DNA of 60,609 bases, taken from the NCBI RefSeq assembly GCF_900188485.1, contig NZ_FZPH01000029.1, positions 1-60,609 on the forward strand, given 5' to 3'. The notes beneath the pieces were generated by a model, which made no database searches, had not been told where the DNA came from, and was given only the letters and a program-made list of their open reading frames with translations. The translations under genes and the position numbers were made by a program. Source of the DNA: Asanoa hainanensis (lineage in GTDB: Bacteria > Actinomycetota > Actinomycetes > Mycobacteriales > Micromonosporaceae). Positions 40,830 through 48,843 of this stretch are shown here, in pieces (within the stretch, counting starts at the first letter, position 1; every line of letters begins with the position of its first letter).

Positions 40830-41985
40830 CGGCGCCGAGCATAGTCGCGTCGTACTGGAACTCCGCCGGCAAAACGTCGAGCGTCGGGTGGTCGGCCCGG
40901 AACCGCGCCACGGCATCCAGGTCGAGCCCGGTTCGCACCAGGTTGAGATGTCGCCGCGCGGATCGGCCCGCCGCGGCCAGGATCGCGTCGGTGACGGTGG
41001 TGCCGCTCAGGTCCAGGTAGTCGACCTCGGCGGCCAGCAGCGCGATGACGTCGCGGTCGGTGGTGTCGCGCAGATGCAGGCTGAGGCTGTCGAGGCCGGG
41101 CGGCAGCTCGACCGGGCCGCCGACCGTGTCGCCGCTGAGCGTGATCGAGCGGACCGCGGCGCCGAACGCGCCGAGCCGAAGCCGCCCCGCACCGTGCAGC
41201 TCGACGCGGGTCACCGCCGGCGCGACCGCGGCCAACGAAGGGTGCCCCCAGTCGTGCGCGGGCAGGTTGGAGACCGTCAACGACCCCAGCGACCGCAGCG
41301 GCTCGCCCGAGTCGACGACCCGGAACGACTCCGGCGCCGCGAGCCGCATGGTCACGTGCTTCAGCCCGGGAAAACGGCTGTATGCCGACAGCCCGTCGGC
41401 GAACGCGTTGTGATGCAGGGCGTCCATCTCGGGCAGCTCCGGCAACGACTCCGCGCCCACCTCGGGTGTCCACACCGTGAGGAACCGCACCCGGTCGCCA
41501 ACAGCCGCCAACTGCTCCAGATCGAGGCGATCCCAACATTCGAAGCGATCATGAATGCTGACCGAACTCCTATCGCGCGGGAGACCCGGCCCGAGCGCAT
41601 GAAACGGCGGCCAGCCTTCTCGGGCGTGGTAAAGCACGGCCTCGTCAGCGGTGAACCGACCACAACAGACAACCTCGATCACCGTCGCGGCACCGGTCTC
41701 ACCGACGACGGCCAGGTTGACCCATTCGGGCACGCGACCATCGCGCCACAACTCGGCCACCGCCGTCTCCGCGTCGCACCGCAACAGCGCGCGAGCCCGG
41801 TCGAGCCCGGAGTCGCCCGGGAACCGCATCTCGCCGGCCCGCGGCGGATGGCCGTCGTGTGACTGGTTGAGCCGCACCCGGAACACCAGCGACGAAGGCA
41901 GCTCCTCCATGACGTAACGCTGCGCGAACTCCCGGGCAAAGGCGGCGGCGTCGGCGAACCGCGCCGCGAACAAAGCACGGTCCAC
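40822..41985 (-). CDS. Hypothetical protein with leucine-rich-repeat-like C-terminal half
   Basis: 387 residues. The N-terminal ~150 residues are a mixed alpha/beta domain without a name (FAQRYVMEELPSSLVFRVRL, RVPEWVNLAVVGETG). From ~160 there are irregular repeats of about 22-26 residues with beta-strand cores such as VTRVELHGAGRL, VRSITLSGDTV, LDSLSLHLRDT, VDYLDLSGTTV and RRHLNLVRTGL, suggesting an LRR-like solenoid. No signal peptide, so probably cytoplasmic. It lies 6 bp after the DinB-fold gene and overlaps aroB by 8 bp. Function unknown; protein binding is a guess. Confidence 0.7.
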   Translation of the reverse strand: MDRALFAARFADAAAFAREFAQRYVMEELPSSLVFRVRLNQSHDGHPPRAGEMRFPGDSGLDRARALLRCDAETAVAELWRDGRVPEWVNLAVVGETGAATVIEVVCCGRFTADEAVLYHAREGWPPFHALGPGLPRDRSSVSIHDRFECWDRLDLEQLAAVGDRVRFLTVWTPEVGAESLPELPEMDALHHNAFADGLSAYSRFPGLKHVTMRLAAPESFRVVDSGEPLRSLGSLTVSNLPAHDWGHPSLAAVAPAVTRVELHGAGRLRLGAFGAAVRSITLSGDTVGGPVELPPGLDSLSLHLRDTTDRDVIALLAAEVDYLDLSGTTVTDAILAAAGRSARRHLNLVRTGLDLDAVARFRADHPTLDVLPAEFQYDATMLGADG

Positions 41986-41991
41986 CAGGGC

Positions 41992-42477
41992 TCAGCCCAT
42001 CGTCTTCTGGCCGTCGATGGTCTCGCGGATGATGTCGGCATGCCCGGAGTGCTGGGCGATCTCGGCGATCAGGTGCAGGAACACCCGGCGCACCGACCAG
42101 GAGGCGCCCGGCTCGAACCAGGGCGCCTTGGGTAGCTCGTGTGCCTGGTCGAGATCGAGCTTCTCGACCAGCAGGTCGGTCTCGGCCGCCGCGGCCTCGA
42201 AGACGGCGACCACGTCGGCCAAGGTCGCACCCGAAGGCATCTCGAACGCGGTCGCCCAGTCGACCTGCGGCAACGCCGCCATCCCCGAAGCACCACCGGC
42301 TGCGAACGCGCACCAACTCCGCTCGGTGTTGGCGACGTGCCGTAGCAGCCCACCTAGGCAGAGCGCACTCGCCGTCGGCGTCGACCGCGCCTGCTCGTCG
42401 CTGAGCCCGCGAACGGTGAACAGCAAAAACCCACGGTGGCGCTGAAGGGAAGCCAGCAGATCGGCGCGCTCAGTCAT
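41992..42477 (-). CDS. DinB-fold (DUF664-type) protein
   Basis: 161 residues, four-helix bundle pattern. LLASLQRHRGFLLFTVRGL opens helix 1, LGGLLRHVANTERSW gives the first metal His, and SVRRVFLHLIAEIAQHSGHADIIRETI has the two C-terminal His typical of the bacillithiol/mycothiol-dependent DinB superfamily. In actinobacteria many of these are mycothiol-dependent S-transferases or related detoxifying enzymes; the substrate is unknown. Followed at 6 bp by the LRR-like gene. Confidence 0.85.
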   Translation of the reverse strand: MTERADLLASLQRHRGFLLFTVRGLSDEQARSTPTASALCLGGLLRHVANTERSWCAFAAGGASGMAALPQVDWATAFEMPSGATLADVVAVFEAAAAETDLLVEKLDLDQAHELPKAPWFEPGASWSVRRVFLHLIAEIAQHSGHADIIRETIDGQKTMG

Positions 42478-42509
42478 GCCAAGACCTTAGGCCTCGGGTA
42501 CGACAGAAA

Positions 42510-43451
42510 TCAGGAGTGCACCGGCGCCGGGTCACCCAGGGCGTGCGCCGGCATCTCGAGCTCGGTGCCGTGCGCTTCCTGCCAGTCGTACACCTTGCTC
42601 ATGGTCACCGTCGACGCGAAGAACTCGCGGGCCGTGAGCCCGCCGACCACCGGGTCGTTGTCCTGCGCGAGCAGCGTGCCGGGAACGAGCCGGAACCCGG
42701 CCCGCAACGCCGCACTGAGCCGGCGATGGCCGTCGACGACGAAGAAACGCGAGTCGGCGTAACCGATCGAAATCGGCGAAAGCGCGTCCGGCCCCGACAA
42801 AGCCGCGGCCTCGGCGTCGTCCATGCCGCGCAGGGCGCCGATGTCACCCGTCGGGTAGATGCGGGCGGGGTCGAGCAGCAGCAGCGGCGTGGTCTCGGCG
42901 CCGATCCGGCCCTCGATCGCCGCCACCGCCAGGTCGATCACCTCGTCGGGCCGGGCGCGGGTGGTGTCGAGGACGAGGTCGTAGTTGCGCAGCGCGTGCT
43001 TGTCGGCGTGGTAGCGGGTGAGGAACCGCTGGCGCTCGCTCTCACTGCGGCTGCGCAGCTGGTCCTTGGCCTCTTCGAGGGTGGCGTAGTTCTCCACGTC
43101 GCTGGCCGGCCGGCCGAGCACCCGGCGGGCCGCCACGGTCGGGTCGGTGATCAGATGCACCTTGTAGCCGTCGGTGAAGAAGAACCAGGCCAGGCGGCTG
43201 TCCATGATGACCCGCTCGTCGGACTCGGCGATCTCCCGCTGCATCGAGTCGACGGTGCCGTCGATCACGTCGTCGAGCTCGGCGTGCAGGTTGAGCTGGA
43301 GCGCGGTCATCCCACGCTCGCGGGCCATGTCGCGGTAGAGGTCTCCGACGCTGATCCGGCGCACGTGCAGCCGCTCCGCCAGACCGACCGACACGGTGCT
43401 CTTGCCACTTCCCAGGTCACCGTTGACGGTGATGGACCGCTGGTTGCCCAT
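42510..43451 (-). CDS. Nucleotide kinase-like P-loop protein fused to a ParB-like domain
   Basis: 313 residues. Residues 1-180 resemble the cytidylate-kinase-2 / AAA kinase group: P-loop GDLGSGKST (11-19), ISVGDLYRDMARERGM, VIMDSRLAWFFF and HLITDPTVAARRVLGR, with a basic helical LID-like stretch at ~125-150 (RSRSESERQRFLTRY). Residues ~186-265 contain LLLLDPARIYPTGDI and SPISIGYADSRFFVVDGHRRLSAALRAG, the latter matching the ParB/Srx-fold motif in which DGHRR binds nucleotide. ParB-fold domains bind CTP or ATP, so the protein may link two nucleotide sites. Not a true ParB; no DNA-binding HTH is visible. Function unknown. Confidence 0.78.
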   Translation of the reverse strand: MGNQRSITVNGDLGSGKSTVSVGLAERLHVRRISVGDLYRDMARERGMTALQLNLHAELDDVIDGTVDSMQREIAESDERVIMDSRLAWFFFTDGYKVHLITDPTVAARRVLGRPASDVENYATLEEAKDQLRSRSESERQRFLTRYHADKHALRNYDLVLDTTRARPDEVIDLAVAAIEGRIGAETTPLLLLDPARIYPTGDIGALRGMDDAEAAALSGPDALSPISIGYADSRFFVVDGHRRLSAALRAGFRLVPGTLLAQDNDPVVGGLTAREFFASTVTMSKVYDWQEAHGTELEMPAHALGDPAPVHS

Positions 43452-43602
43452 GCGCCTCGATCCTCGAATGAGAGAGCCCTGCCCGAATTGTCGGACGCGC
43501 CCGCTTTACGCCAATCTCCAAAGATTTTAACACCCGTCCCGTGGGCCGCCGATCGCCCGTTTGCTCGATCCCAATCGGGTCAGGGCTGTCCTCTGTGGAG
43601 AT

Positions 43603-44559
43603 TCACCGCAGGGCGTGCTCGGTCAGTCGCTCCGCGTGCTCCCGCACCGCATCCCGCAGTTCCGGCGGGCCCACGATCCGGAACGGCCACCCCAGACCGG
43701 CCAACATTTGCGCCATTCCGGGCAGACTTTGGGCCCGGGCCTTCAGGAGTACGCCGTCGCCCGTCTCGGTGATCTCCGCTACAGTCGCCGGCACCCGGCG
43801 GCGTACCGCGGCGATCTCGGCCTCGAAGAGCACTTCGACCTCCCACGTGTACGGGACGCCGGCCAACGATCGGGTGACGTGCCCGACCGCGTCGAACCCG
43901 TCCGGGACCACGAAGGTGGCCTCCCCGATGTCCACGGCGGTGATCCGGTCGAGCCGGAACGTCCGGACCTCGGCGCGCCGGTGGTCGAACCCGGTGACGT
44001 ACCAGCGGCCCGCGTGGAAGACCAGGCCATAGGGGTCGACCTCGCGCAACGAGACGGCACCCTGCCACGACCGGTAGGTGAGACTCACCCGGCGGGTGGA
44101 CCGCGCGGCGGCACCCAGCGTCAGCAACGTCGTGGTCGCCGGCCGCGCCTCCGTCACCCTGCGGTCGACGGTGAAACCGAGGCTTTCCTGTACGCCCGCG
44201 AGGCGCTCGGCCAGGTTCGTCGGCAGCACCCGGCGGATCTTGGCCAGCGCGAGCCCGGTCGCGGGCGCCTCGGTGGTGAGCCCGAGGTGTTCGGCCGCGA
44301 TCAGCCCGAGCACCACCGCGGCCGCCTCGTCGTCGGTGAGCATCAGCGGCGGCAGCTTGTAGCCCGGGCTCAGCCGATAACCGCCGTAGCGGCCACGGGC
44401 GGCGACCACCGGGATGCCGAGATCGGCCAGCGTGGTGGCGTAGCGGCGGACCGTGCGCTCGTCGACGCCGAGCCGGGCGCCGAGGTCGGCCCCGGTCAGG
44501 TGATGGTGGGTCTGCAGCAGCTCGAGCATGCCCAGCACCCGCGAGGCTGGATGTGACAC
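43603..44559 (-). CDS. HTH-WYL transcriptional regulator (YafY type)
   Basis: 318 residues. DeoR-like winged helix at the N-terminus (RVLGMLELLQTHHHLTGADLGARLGVDERTVRRYATTL), then the WYL domain with GAVSLREVDPYGLVFHAGRWYVTGFD (WYV in place of WYL) and FRLDRI, and a WCX C-terminal extension ending LGWPFRIVGPPELRDAV. WYL domains sense nucleotides or other ligands. It is divergent to the alpha/beta hydrolase gene 57 bp away, and inverted repeats between them are a likely operator. Confidence 0.92.
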   Translation of the reverse strand: MSHPASRVLGMLELLQTHHHLTGADLGARLGVDERTVRRYATTLADLGIPVVAARGRYGGYRLSPGYKLPPLMLTDDEAAAVVLGLIAAEHLGLTTEAPATGLALAKIRRVLPTNLAERLAGVQESLGFTVDRRVTEARPATTTLLTLGAAARSTRRVSLTYRSWQGAVSLREVDPYGLVFHAGRWYVTGFDHRRAEVRTFRLDRITAVDIGEATFVVPDGFDAVGHVTRSLAGVPYTWEVEVLFEAEIAAVRRRVPATVAEITETGDGVLLKARAQSLPGMAQMLAGLGWPFRIVGPPELRDAVREHAERLTEHALR

Positions 44560-44573
44560 CCGTCACGCTCCTT

Positions 44574-44604
44574 ATCCGGACCGAAAGTGTCCGGATGCCA
44601 CTTT
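44574..44604. promoter_or_regulatory. Overlapping inverted repeats between WYL regulator and hydrolase
   Basis: ATCCGGAC (44574-44581) and GTCCGGAT (44589-44596) are exact inverse copies with a 7-bp spacer. Overlapping them, AAAGTG (44584-44589) and CACTTT (44599-44604) form a second pair. The position in a 57-bp divergent region fits binding by the WYL regulator to control both genes. Confidence 0.55.
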
Positions 44605-44616
44605 ACGCTTCAGCAC

Positions 44617-45291
44617 ATGACGGAGACCTTCGTATTGGTGCCAGGTATGTGGCTCGGTGGCTGGGTGTGGGACGGCGTGGCGGAGCGGTTGCGGTCAGCC
44701 GGCGACGAGGCCATCGCGGTGACGCTGACCGGGGTCGGCGAGCGGGCGGGTGAGGACGCCGACCTGGAGCGGCACGTGTCCGACATCATCGAGGCCGCGG
44801 CAGGGCACGACAACGTCGTCCTGGTTGGACACAGCTACGGCGGGTTGCCGGTGACGGCGGCCGCCGCCCGGATCCCGGTGGCGCGGGTGATCTATGTGGA
44901 CAGTGGACCGCTGCCGGACGGGACGCGGCAGATCGACATGGGCCCGCCGCCCTCGTCGACCGAGCCGGTGCCGCCCCGCCCGTGGGAGCCGGCCAACGAT
45001 CCGGAGCTGCTCGCGGGATTGGACGAGGAGGCGCTGGCCCTGCTGCGCAAGCGATCCACGGCCCACCCGTACGCGTCGGTGGCCCAGCCGTTGCACCGCG
45101 GCGGCACCCTCAACCCGCCGGCGACGTTGATCGCGTGCACGTTCTCGCCCGAGCAGATCGCCGAGCTGCGGGCCGCCGGCCACCCGTTCTTCGCGGGGAT
45201 GGACGACGACGTGGTGATCCGGGGCCTGCCCACCGGCCACTGGCCGATGCTGTCGGCACCGGACCGGTTGGCGGAGCTGCTCAAGGCTTGA
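44617..45291 (+). CDS. Alpha/beta hydrolase
   Basis: 224 residues from ATG 44617. [21 protein letters not shown] holds the oxyanion region, [10 protein letters not shown] has the nucleophile Ser (near 71), and [10 protein letters not shown] carries the catalytic His. It has the size and pattern of small esterase-like hydrolases often found beside YafY-type regulators. Substrate unknown. Its 3' end overlaps convergent aroK by 11 bp. Confidence 0.9.
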   Translation: MTETFVLVPGMWLGGWVWDGVAERLRSAGDEAIAVTLTGVGERAGEDADLERHVSDIIEAAAGHDNVVLVGHSYGGLPVTAAAARIPVARVIYVDSGPLPDGTRQIDMGPPPSSTEPVPPRPWEPANDPELLAGLDEEALALLRKRSTAHPYASVAQPLHRGGTLNPPATLIACTFSPEQIAELRAAGHPFFAGMDDDVVIRGLPTGHWPMLSAPDRLAELLKA

Positions 45292-45790
45292 GCAACGCTG
45301 CGATCTCCTCGGCCACCTCGTCCGGCGTACGCCCGTCGGTCTCGACCGTGATCGTCGCGACCGACTCGTAGAGCGGGATCCGCTGGTCCAGCAGGAACCG
45401 CAGGGTGGCCCGCGGGTTGATCTCCAGCAGCGGGCGCCCGGAGTTGAGCCCGACCCGCTTGACCGCCTCGCCGAGGCTCACCACCAGGTGCACGACCTGG
45501 TGCCCGGCGAGCGCGGCGCGGTTCTCCTCGGCCATGATCGCGCCACCGCCGAGGGCGAGCACGCCGTCGAAGTCGCTCGCCGCGGCCGCGACGGCGGCCC
45601 TTTCGAGTGCGCGGAAATGCTGCTCGCCCTCGTCGAGGAAGATGTCGGGAATCGGCTTGCCGGCGGTCTGCTCGATGTCGGCGTCGGTGTCCCGGAAGGC
45701 GACACCGAGCCGGGCGGCCAGGGCCTGCCCGGTGCTGGTCTTGCCGGAGCCGGGCGCGCCGACCAGGATCGCCCGCGGTTGGCCGGTCAT
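45281..45790 (-). CDS. aroK: Shikimate kinase
   Basis: 169 residues. P-loop [16 protein letters not shown] (Walker A near 10-18), the shikimate-binding FRDTDADIE and FRALERAAV, and ALGGGAIM. The final LID has [11 protein letters not shown]. It phosphorylates shikimate at O3. It overlaps aroC by 4 bp. aroB, its usual partner, is 4.5 kb further along. Confidence 0.95.
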   Translation of the reverse strand: MTGQPRAILVGAPGSGKTSTGQALAARLGVAFRDTDADIEQTAGKPIPDIFLDEGEQHFRALERAAVAAAASDFDGVLALGGGAIMAEENRAALAGHQVVHLVVSLGEAVKRVGLNSGRPLLEINPRATLRFLLDQRIPLYESVATITVETDGRTPDEVAEEIAALLKP

Positions 45791-46965
45791 CGGATCACCA
45801 GGTTTTCCAGGTAGCCGGCCAGGTTGCGGCGGATCTCCGCGACCGAGTCGCCGCCGAACTTCTCGGTGGCCGCCTCGGCCAGCACCAGCGCGACCATCGA
45901 CTCGGCCACGATCGCGGCGGCCGGCACCGCGGCCACGTCGGACCGCTGGTTGATCGCGGTCGCCGCCTCACCCGTCACGACGTCCACGGTGGACAGTGCC
46001 CGGTTGAGCGACGAGATCGGCTTCATCGCGGCCTTGACCCGCAGCGGCTCGCCGGTGGTGATGCCACCCTCCAGGCCACCGGCCCGGTCGGTGACCCGCT
46101 TGACCCCGTTGGCGGTAGGAATGATCTCGTCGTGGGCTTTGGATCCGCGGGACCGCGCCTGCGTCCACGCGTCACCGATCTCCACACCCTTGATCGCCTG
46201 AATCGACATCAGGGCGGTGGCCAGCCGGGCGTCGAGCTTGCGGTCCCACTGCACGTGGCTGCCGAGCCCCGGCGGCACGCCGTACGCCAGGACCTCGACG
46301 ATGCCCCCGAGCGTGTCGGCGTCTTTCTTGGCGGCGTCGACCTCGGCGACCATCCGCGCGCTGGCGTCCGGGTCGAGGCACCGCAGCGGGTCGGCGTCGA
46401 TCCGCTCGGCGTCTTCGGGCCGCGGGTGCAACCCCGGCTTCGCGGCGACGCTGCCGAGCTCCACGACATGCGACACGATCTCGATGCCGAGCGCCTGCCG
46501 CACCAGCTCCCTCGCGACGGTGCCGACCGCGACCCGGGCCGCGGTCTCCCGCGCGCTGGCCCGTTCGAGAATCGGCCGCGCGTCGGTGTGCCCGTACTTC
46601 TGCATCCCGGCAAGATCAGCATGCCCCGGCCGAGGCCGCGTCAGCGGCGCGTTGCGGGCAAGCTTGGCGAGGATCTCGGGTTCCACGGGGTCGGCCGCCA
46701 TGACGGTCTCCCACTTGGGCCACTCCGAGTTGCCGACCTTGACGGCCACGGGGCTACCGAGCGTCAGCCCGTGCCGCACCCCACCGAGGATCTCGACAAC
46801 GTCCTGTTCAAAGGACATCCGCGCACCGCGACCATAGCCGAGCCGCCGCCGAGCGAGCTGACGACCGATCTCCGCGGTGGTCACCTCGACCCCGGCCGGC
46901 ACGCCTTCGAGCACAGCGACCAGAGCGGGCCCGTGCGATTCACCTGCGGTCAACCAGCGCAACAC
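45787..46965 (-). CDS. aroC: Chorismate synthase
   Basis: 392 residues from GTG 46965, which yields the standard [16 protein letters not shown] start; in-frame sequence upstream is repeat-rich and not coding. FMN/substrate motifs include [41 protein letters not shown] and [17 protein letters not shown]. It removes phosphate from EPSP to give chorismate, needing reduced FMN from the cytosol. CAGACT lies 7 nt before the GTG, so the mRNA may be leaderless. Overlaps aroK by 4 bp. Confidence 0.96.
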   Translation of the reverse strand: MLRWLTAGESHGPALVAVLEGVPAGVEVTTAEIGRQLARRRLGYGRGARMSFEQDVVEILGGVRHGLTLGSPVAVKVGNSEWPKWETVMAADPVEPEILAKLARNAPLTRPRPGHADLAGMQKYGHTDARPILERASARETAARVAVGTVARELVRQALGIEIVSHVVELGSVAAKPGLHPRPEDAERIDADPLRCLDPDASARMVAEVDAAKKDADTLGGIVEVLAYGVPPGLGSHVQWDRKLDARLATALMSIQAIKGVEIGDAWTQARSRGSKAHDEIIPTANGVKRVTDRAGGLEGGITTGEPLRVKAAMKPISSLNRALSTVDVVTGEAATAINQRSDVAAVPAAAIVAESMVALVLAEAATEKFGGDSVAEIRRNLAGYLENLVIR

Positions 46966-47064
46966 GGCCCAAGTCTGACACGCGGCCGTGGACCGCCCAC
47001 CATCCGGCCACCCAGTCCCAAAACCCGGGCAACGAACCCGGTGAGACATCCCGCGCCGACCGAC

Positions 47065-47523
47065 TTCCATGATCGGATACCCGAGACCTGGGACGCGGTC
47101 GCCCGCTTCCCGAATGGGCCCGCTTGGCCCGGAAGCCGGCGGACCGCCTTCGCCATCGGGTACGCGAGACCCGCAAACCAGCCGAGCGCACACAGACTCA
47201 ACTCAGGCGAAGGCGGCAGTCAGTTCGCATACTCCGCGGCGACAACGCCGCCCGATCTGATACGCGAGACCCGCAGGCCAGCGCACCGCGCACCCGGTCG
47301 AGGACACACAACCTCAACCAGCCGGCCGCCTTCACGACCGGATCCACGAGACCTACAACCCAGCCCACCGCGCACCCGGTCGAATGCGCACAGCCTCAAC
47401 CCCTTGGCGGCCTTCGTGATCGGGTGCGCGAGATCTGGGACCAGGTCGCCCGTTCCCATGATCGGGTGCGCGTGGTCTGGAGAGCCGATGGTGTGTCTCC
47501 CAGACCTGCTGCACCCGATCATG
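47065..47523. repeat. Degenerate direct-repeat tract with terminal inverted copy
   Basis: Units of the form TTC-ATGATCGGGTGCGCGAGA-C-TGGGACC recur. The GAGAC/GAGAT core is at 47083, 47166, 47266, 47348 and 47430, with a shifted copy at about 47472; spacings are 83, 100, 82, 82 and 42. The last copy ATGATCGGGTGC (47458-47469) faces an exact inverse, GCACCCGATCAT (47512-47523), with TCTGG/CCAGA also mirrored inside. First and fifth copies continue into GGTCGCCCG. Probably a repeat family or remains of nested mobile elements. Confidence 0.7.
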
Positions 47524-47770
47524 CGCAGACCGGGCCAGCTTGTCGATGTACTACACAGGATCAAGCATGACACCCGCGCTTCGCAGTCAGCCGGGGAGCG
47601 TCGGCGCCAGGAGCCCGCCAGGCGACGCGGGCCATCGTGGATGGGCGCCGCGCCTGCCTAGGTCAGCCCGCGCGGTTGTTGATCTTCGGAGATGGAGGGC
47701 GGGCAAGGGCGTGGCCCTGGTCCGCTACGGCGCGCCGCGCGGCGAAACGCCGCCGCGCCTGCGGCCGGCT

Positions 47771-47826
47771 GGCAGATCTAGGTAATTCCACGCTGCTCTA
47801 GCAGCAACTGATTTCCTAGATCTGCC
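47771..47826. repeat. 56-bp concentric palindrome
   Basis: The outer arms GGCAGATCTAGG (47771-47782) and CCTAGATCTGCC (47815-47826) are exact inverse copies. The inner arms GCTGCT (47792-47797) and AGCAGC (47800-47805) are exact and share the same centre. The nine bases between are only partly paired. It resembles repeat palindromes I remember from Micromonosporaceae intergenic regions, but that is memory, not a search. Confidence 0.75.
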
Positions 47827-48033
47827 CCGCGCGACCCGACGCGGGCCAGACAGCGCAGCGAAGCGGAGTTGTCTCCGGCGGGCAACGTTCGCGCCTGCCG
47901 CCAGTGCGAATCAGGACCAATCCAGTCCCGGCACGACCCGGTACGGCTGCGCAATCAAGCGGAGCGTTCTCTGGCCGGGCGACGGTCTCGCCCGCCACGG
48001 ACCCGAGCCAAGACTTCGCTCGTGATCCTGCCG

Positions 48034-48843
48034 TCAGGATCTGGCCCGGGCGAGCGCCGTGCGCATCGCTTCGACCGGCGGTTCGGCGCCCGTGAAGAGG
48101 CGGAACTGGCCCAGTGCCTGGGCCAGCAACAAGTCCAGGCCGGACAGGATGCGGCAACCGGCCCGCTCGGCCGAGTCGGCCAGTGGCGTGGGCCACGGGT
48201 CGTAGAGGGCGTCGAAGAACACCGTGTCCGCGCGCCACGACGCGTCGACCGCCAAGGGGTCCGCGACGCCCTTCGGGACCGTGGAGATGACCACGTCGGC
48301 GTCGAGGGCCGTGTGAGCGTCCGGCCACAGGGCCGGTACCAACGGCAGGCCCAGCTCGGCCGCGGCGGCCGCGAGCTCCTCTATCGCGAACTGGCGTCGG
48401 GCCACCACCGTGACCGACGACGCCGCCAGTCGGGAGGCCGCGGCCAGGGCCGCGCGGGCCGTGCCGCCGGCGCCGAGGACCGTGAAGCGCGCGCCGCCGT
48501 CGACGCCCGAAGACGTGAGCAGGTCGGCCATGCCGTCGACGTCCGTGTTCGTGGCGTGCCAGCCGCCGTCCCGGCGGACCAGCGTGTTGGCCGCGCCCAC
48601 CGTCGCGGCCAGCGGGGCCACCGACGTCGCCACCGTCAGCGCGACTTCCTTCAGCGGCATGGTCAGCGACAGGCCCGCCCACTCCGGGCCGAGACCGGCG
48701 ACGAGGCTGGGCAGGCCGGCCTCGTCACATTCGATCGCGGTGTACGACCAGTCGGTCAGGCCCAGTGCCGCGTACCCGGCGTTGTGGATCACCGGAGAGA
48801 GCGAGTGGGCGATGGGCCTGCCCAGGACTGCCGCACGCGTCAA
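48034..48843 (-). CDS. aroE: Shikimate dehydrogenase
   Basis: 269 residues from TTG 48843, which overlaps the mltG stop as TTGA and starts TRAAVLGRPIAHSLSPVIHN. The shikimate-binding SLSP motif, LTMPLKE with the catalytic Lys, TNTDVDG and the NADP-binding VLGAGGTARAAL are intact. It reduces 3-dehydroshikimate with NADPH. It ends the alaS-ruvX-mltG-aroE run; the 1-kb repeat region follows. Confidence 0.95.
   Translation of the reverse strand: MTRAAVLGRPIAHSLSPVIHNAGYAALGLTDWSYTAIECDEAGLPSLVAGLGPEWAGLSLTMPLKEVALTVATSVAPLAATVGAANTLVRRDGGWHATNTDVDGMADLLTSSGVDGGARFTVLGAGGTARAALAAASRLAASSVTVVARRQFAIEELAAAAAELGLPLVPALWPDAHTALDADVVISTVPKGVADPLAVDASWRADTVFFDALYDPWPTPLADSAERAGCRILSGLDLLLAQALGQFRLFTGAEPPVEAMRTALARARS

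Larger units (their letters stand above)
46966..48033. other. Repeat-rich gene-free region between aroC and aroE
   Basis: Over 1 kb without any convincing gene; frames here are short, repetitive in translation and not conserved in type. It contains a tract of ~83-bp-period repeats (47065-47523), several GC hairpins (for example around 47735-47760), and a 56-bp concentric palindrome (47771-47826). In relatives aroE and aroC are often near neighbours, so the region looks like an accumulation site for small repeats. Confidence 0.6.

Noticed and set aside
47065-47523. CRISPR array
   Set aside because: Repeats are degenerate, the spacing is uneven at the ends, and the bulk of each period is repeat-like rather than unique spacer. 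No cas genes are nearby.
47124-47570. 148-residue plus-strand protein
   Set aside because: Its sequence mirrors the DNA repeats, is Arg/Gln/Pro-rich, and has no ribosome-binding site.
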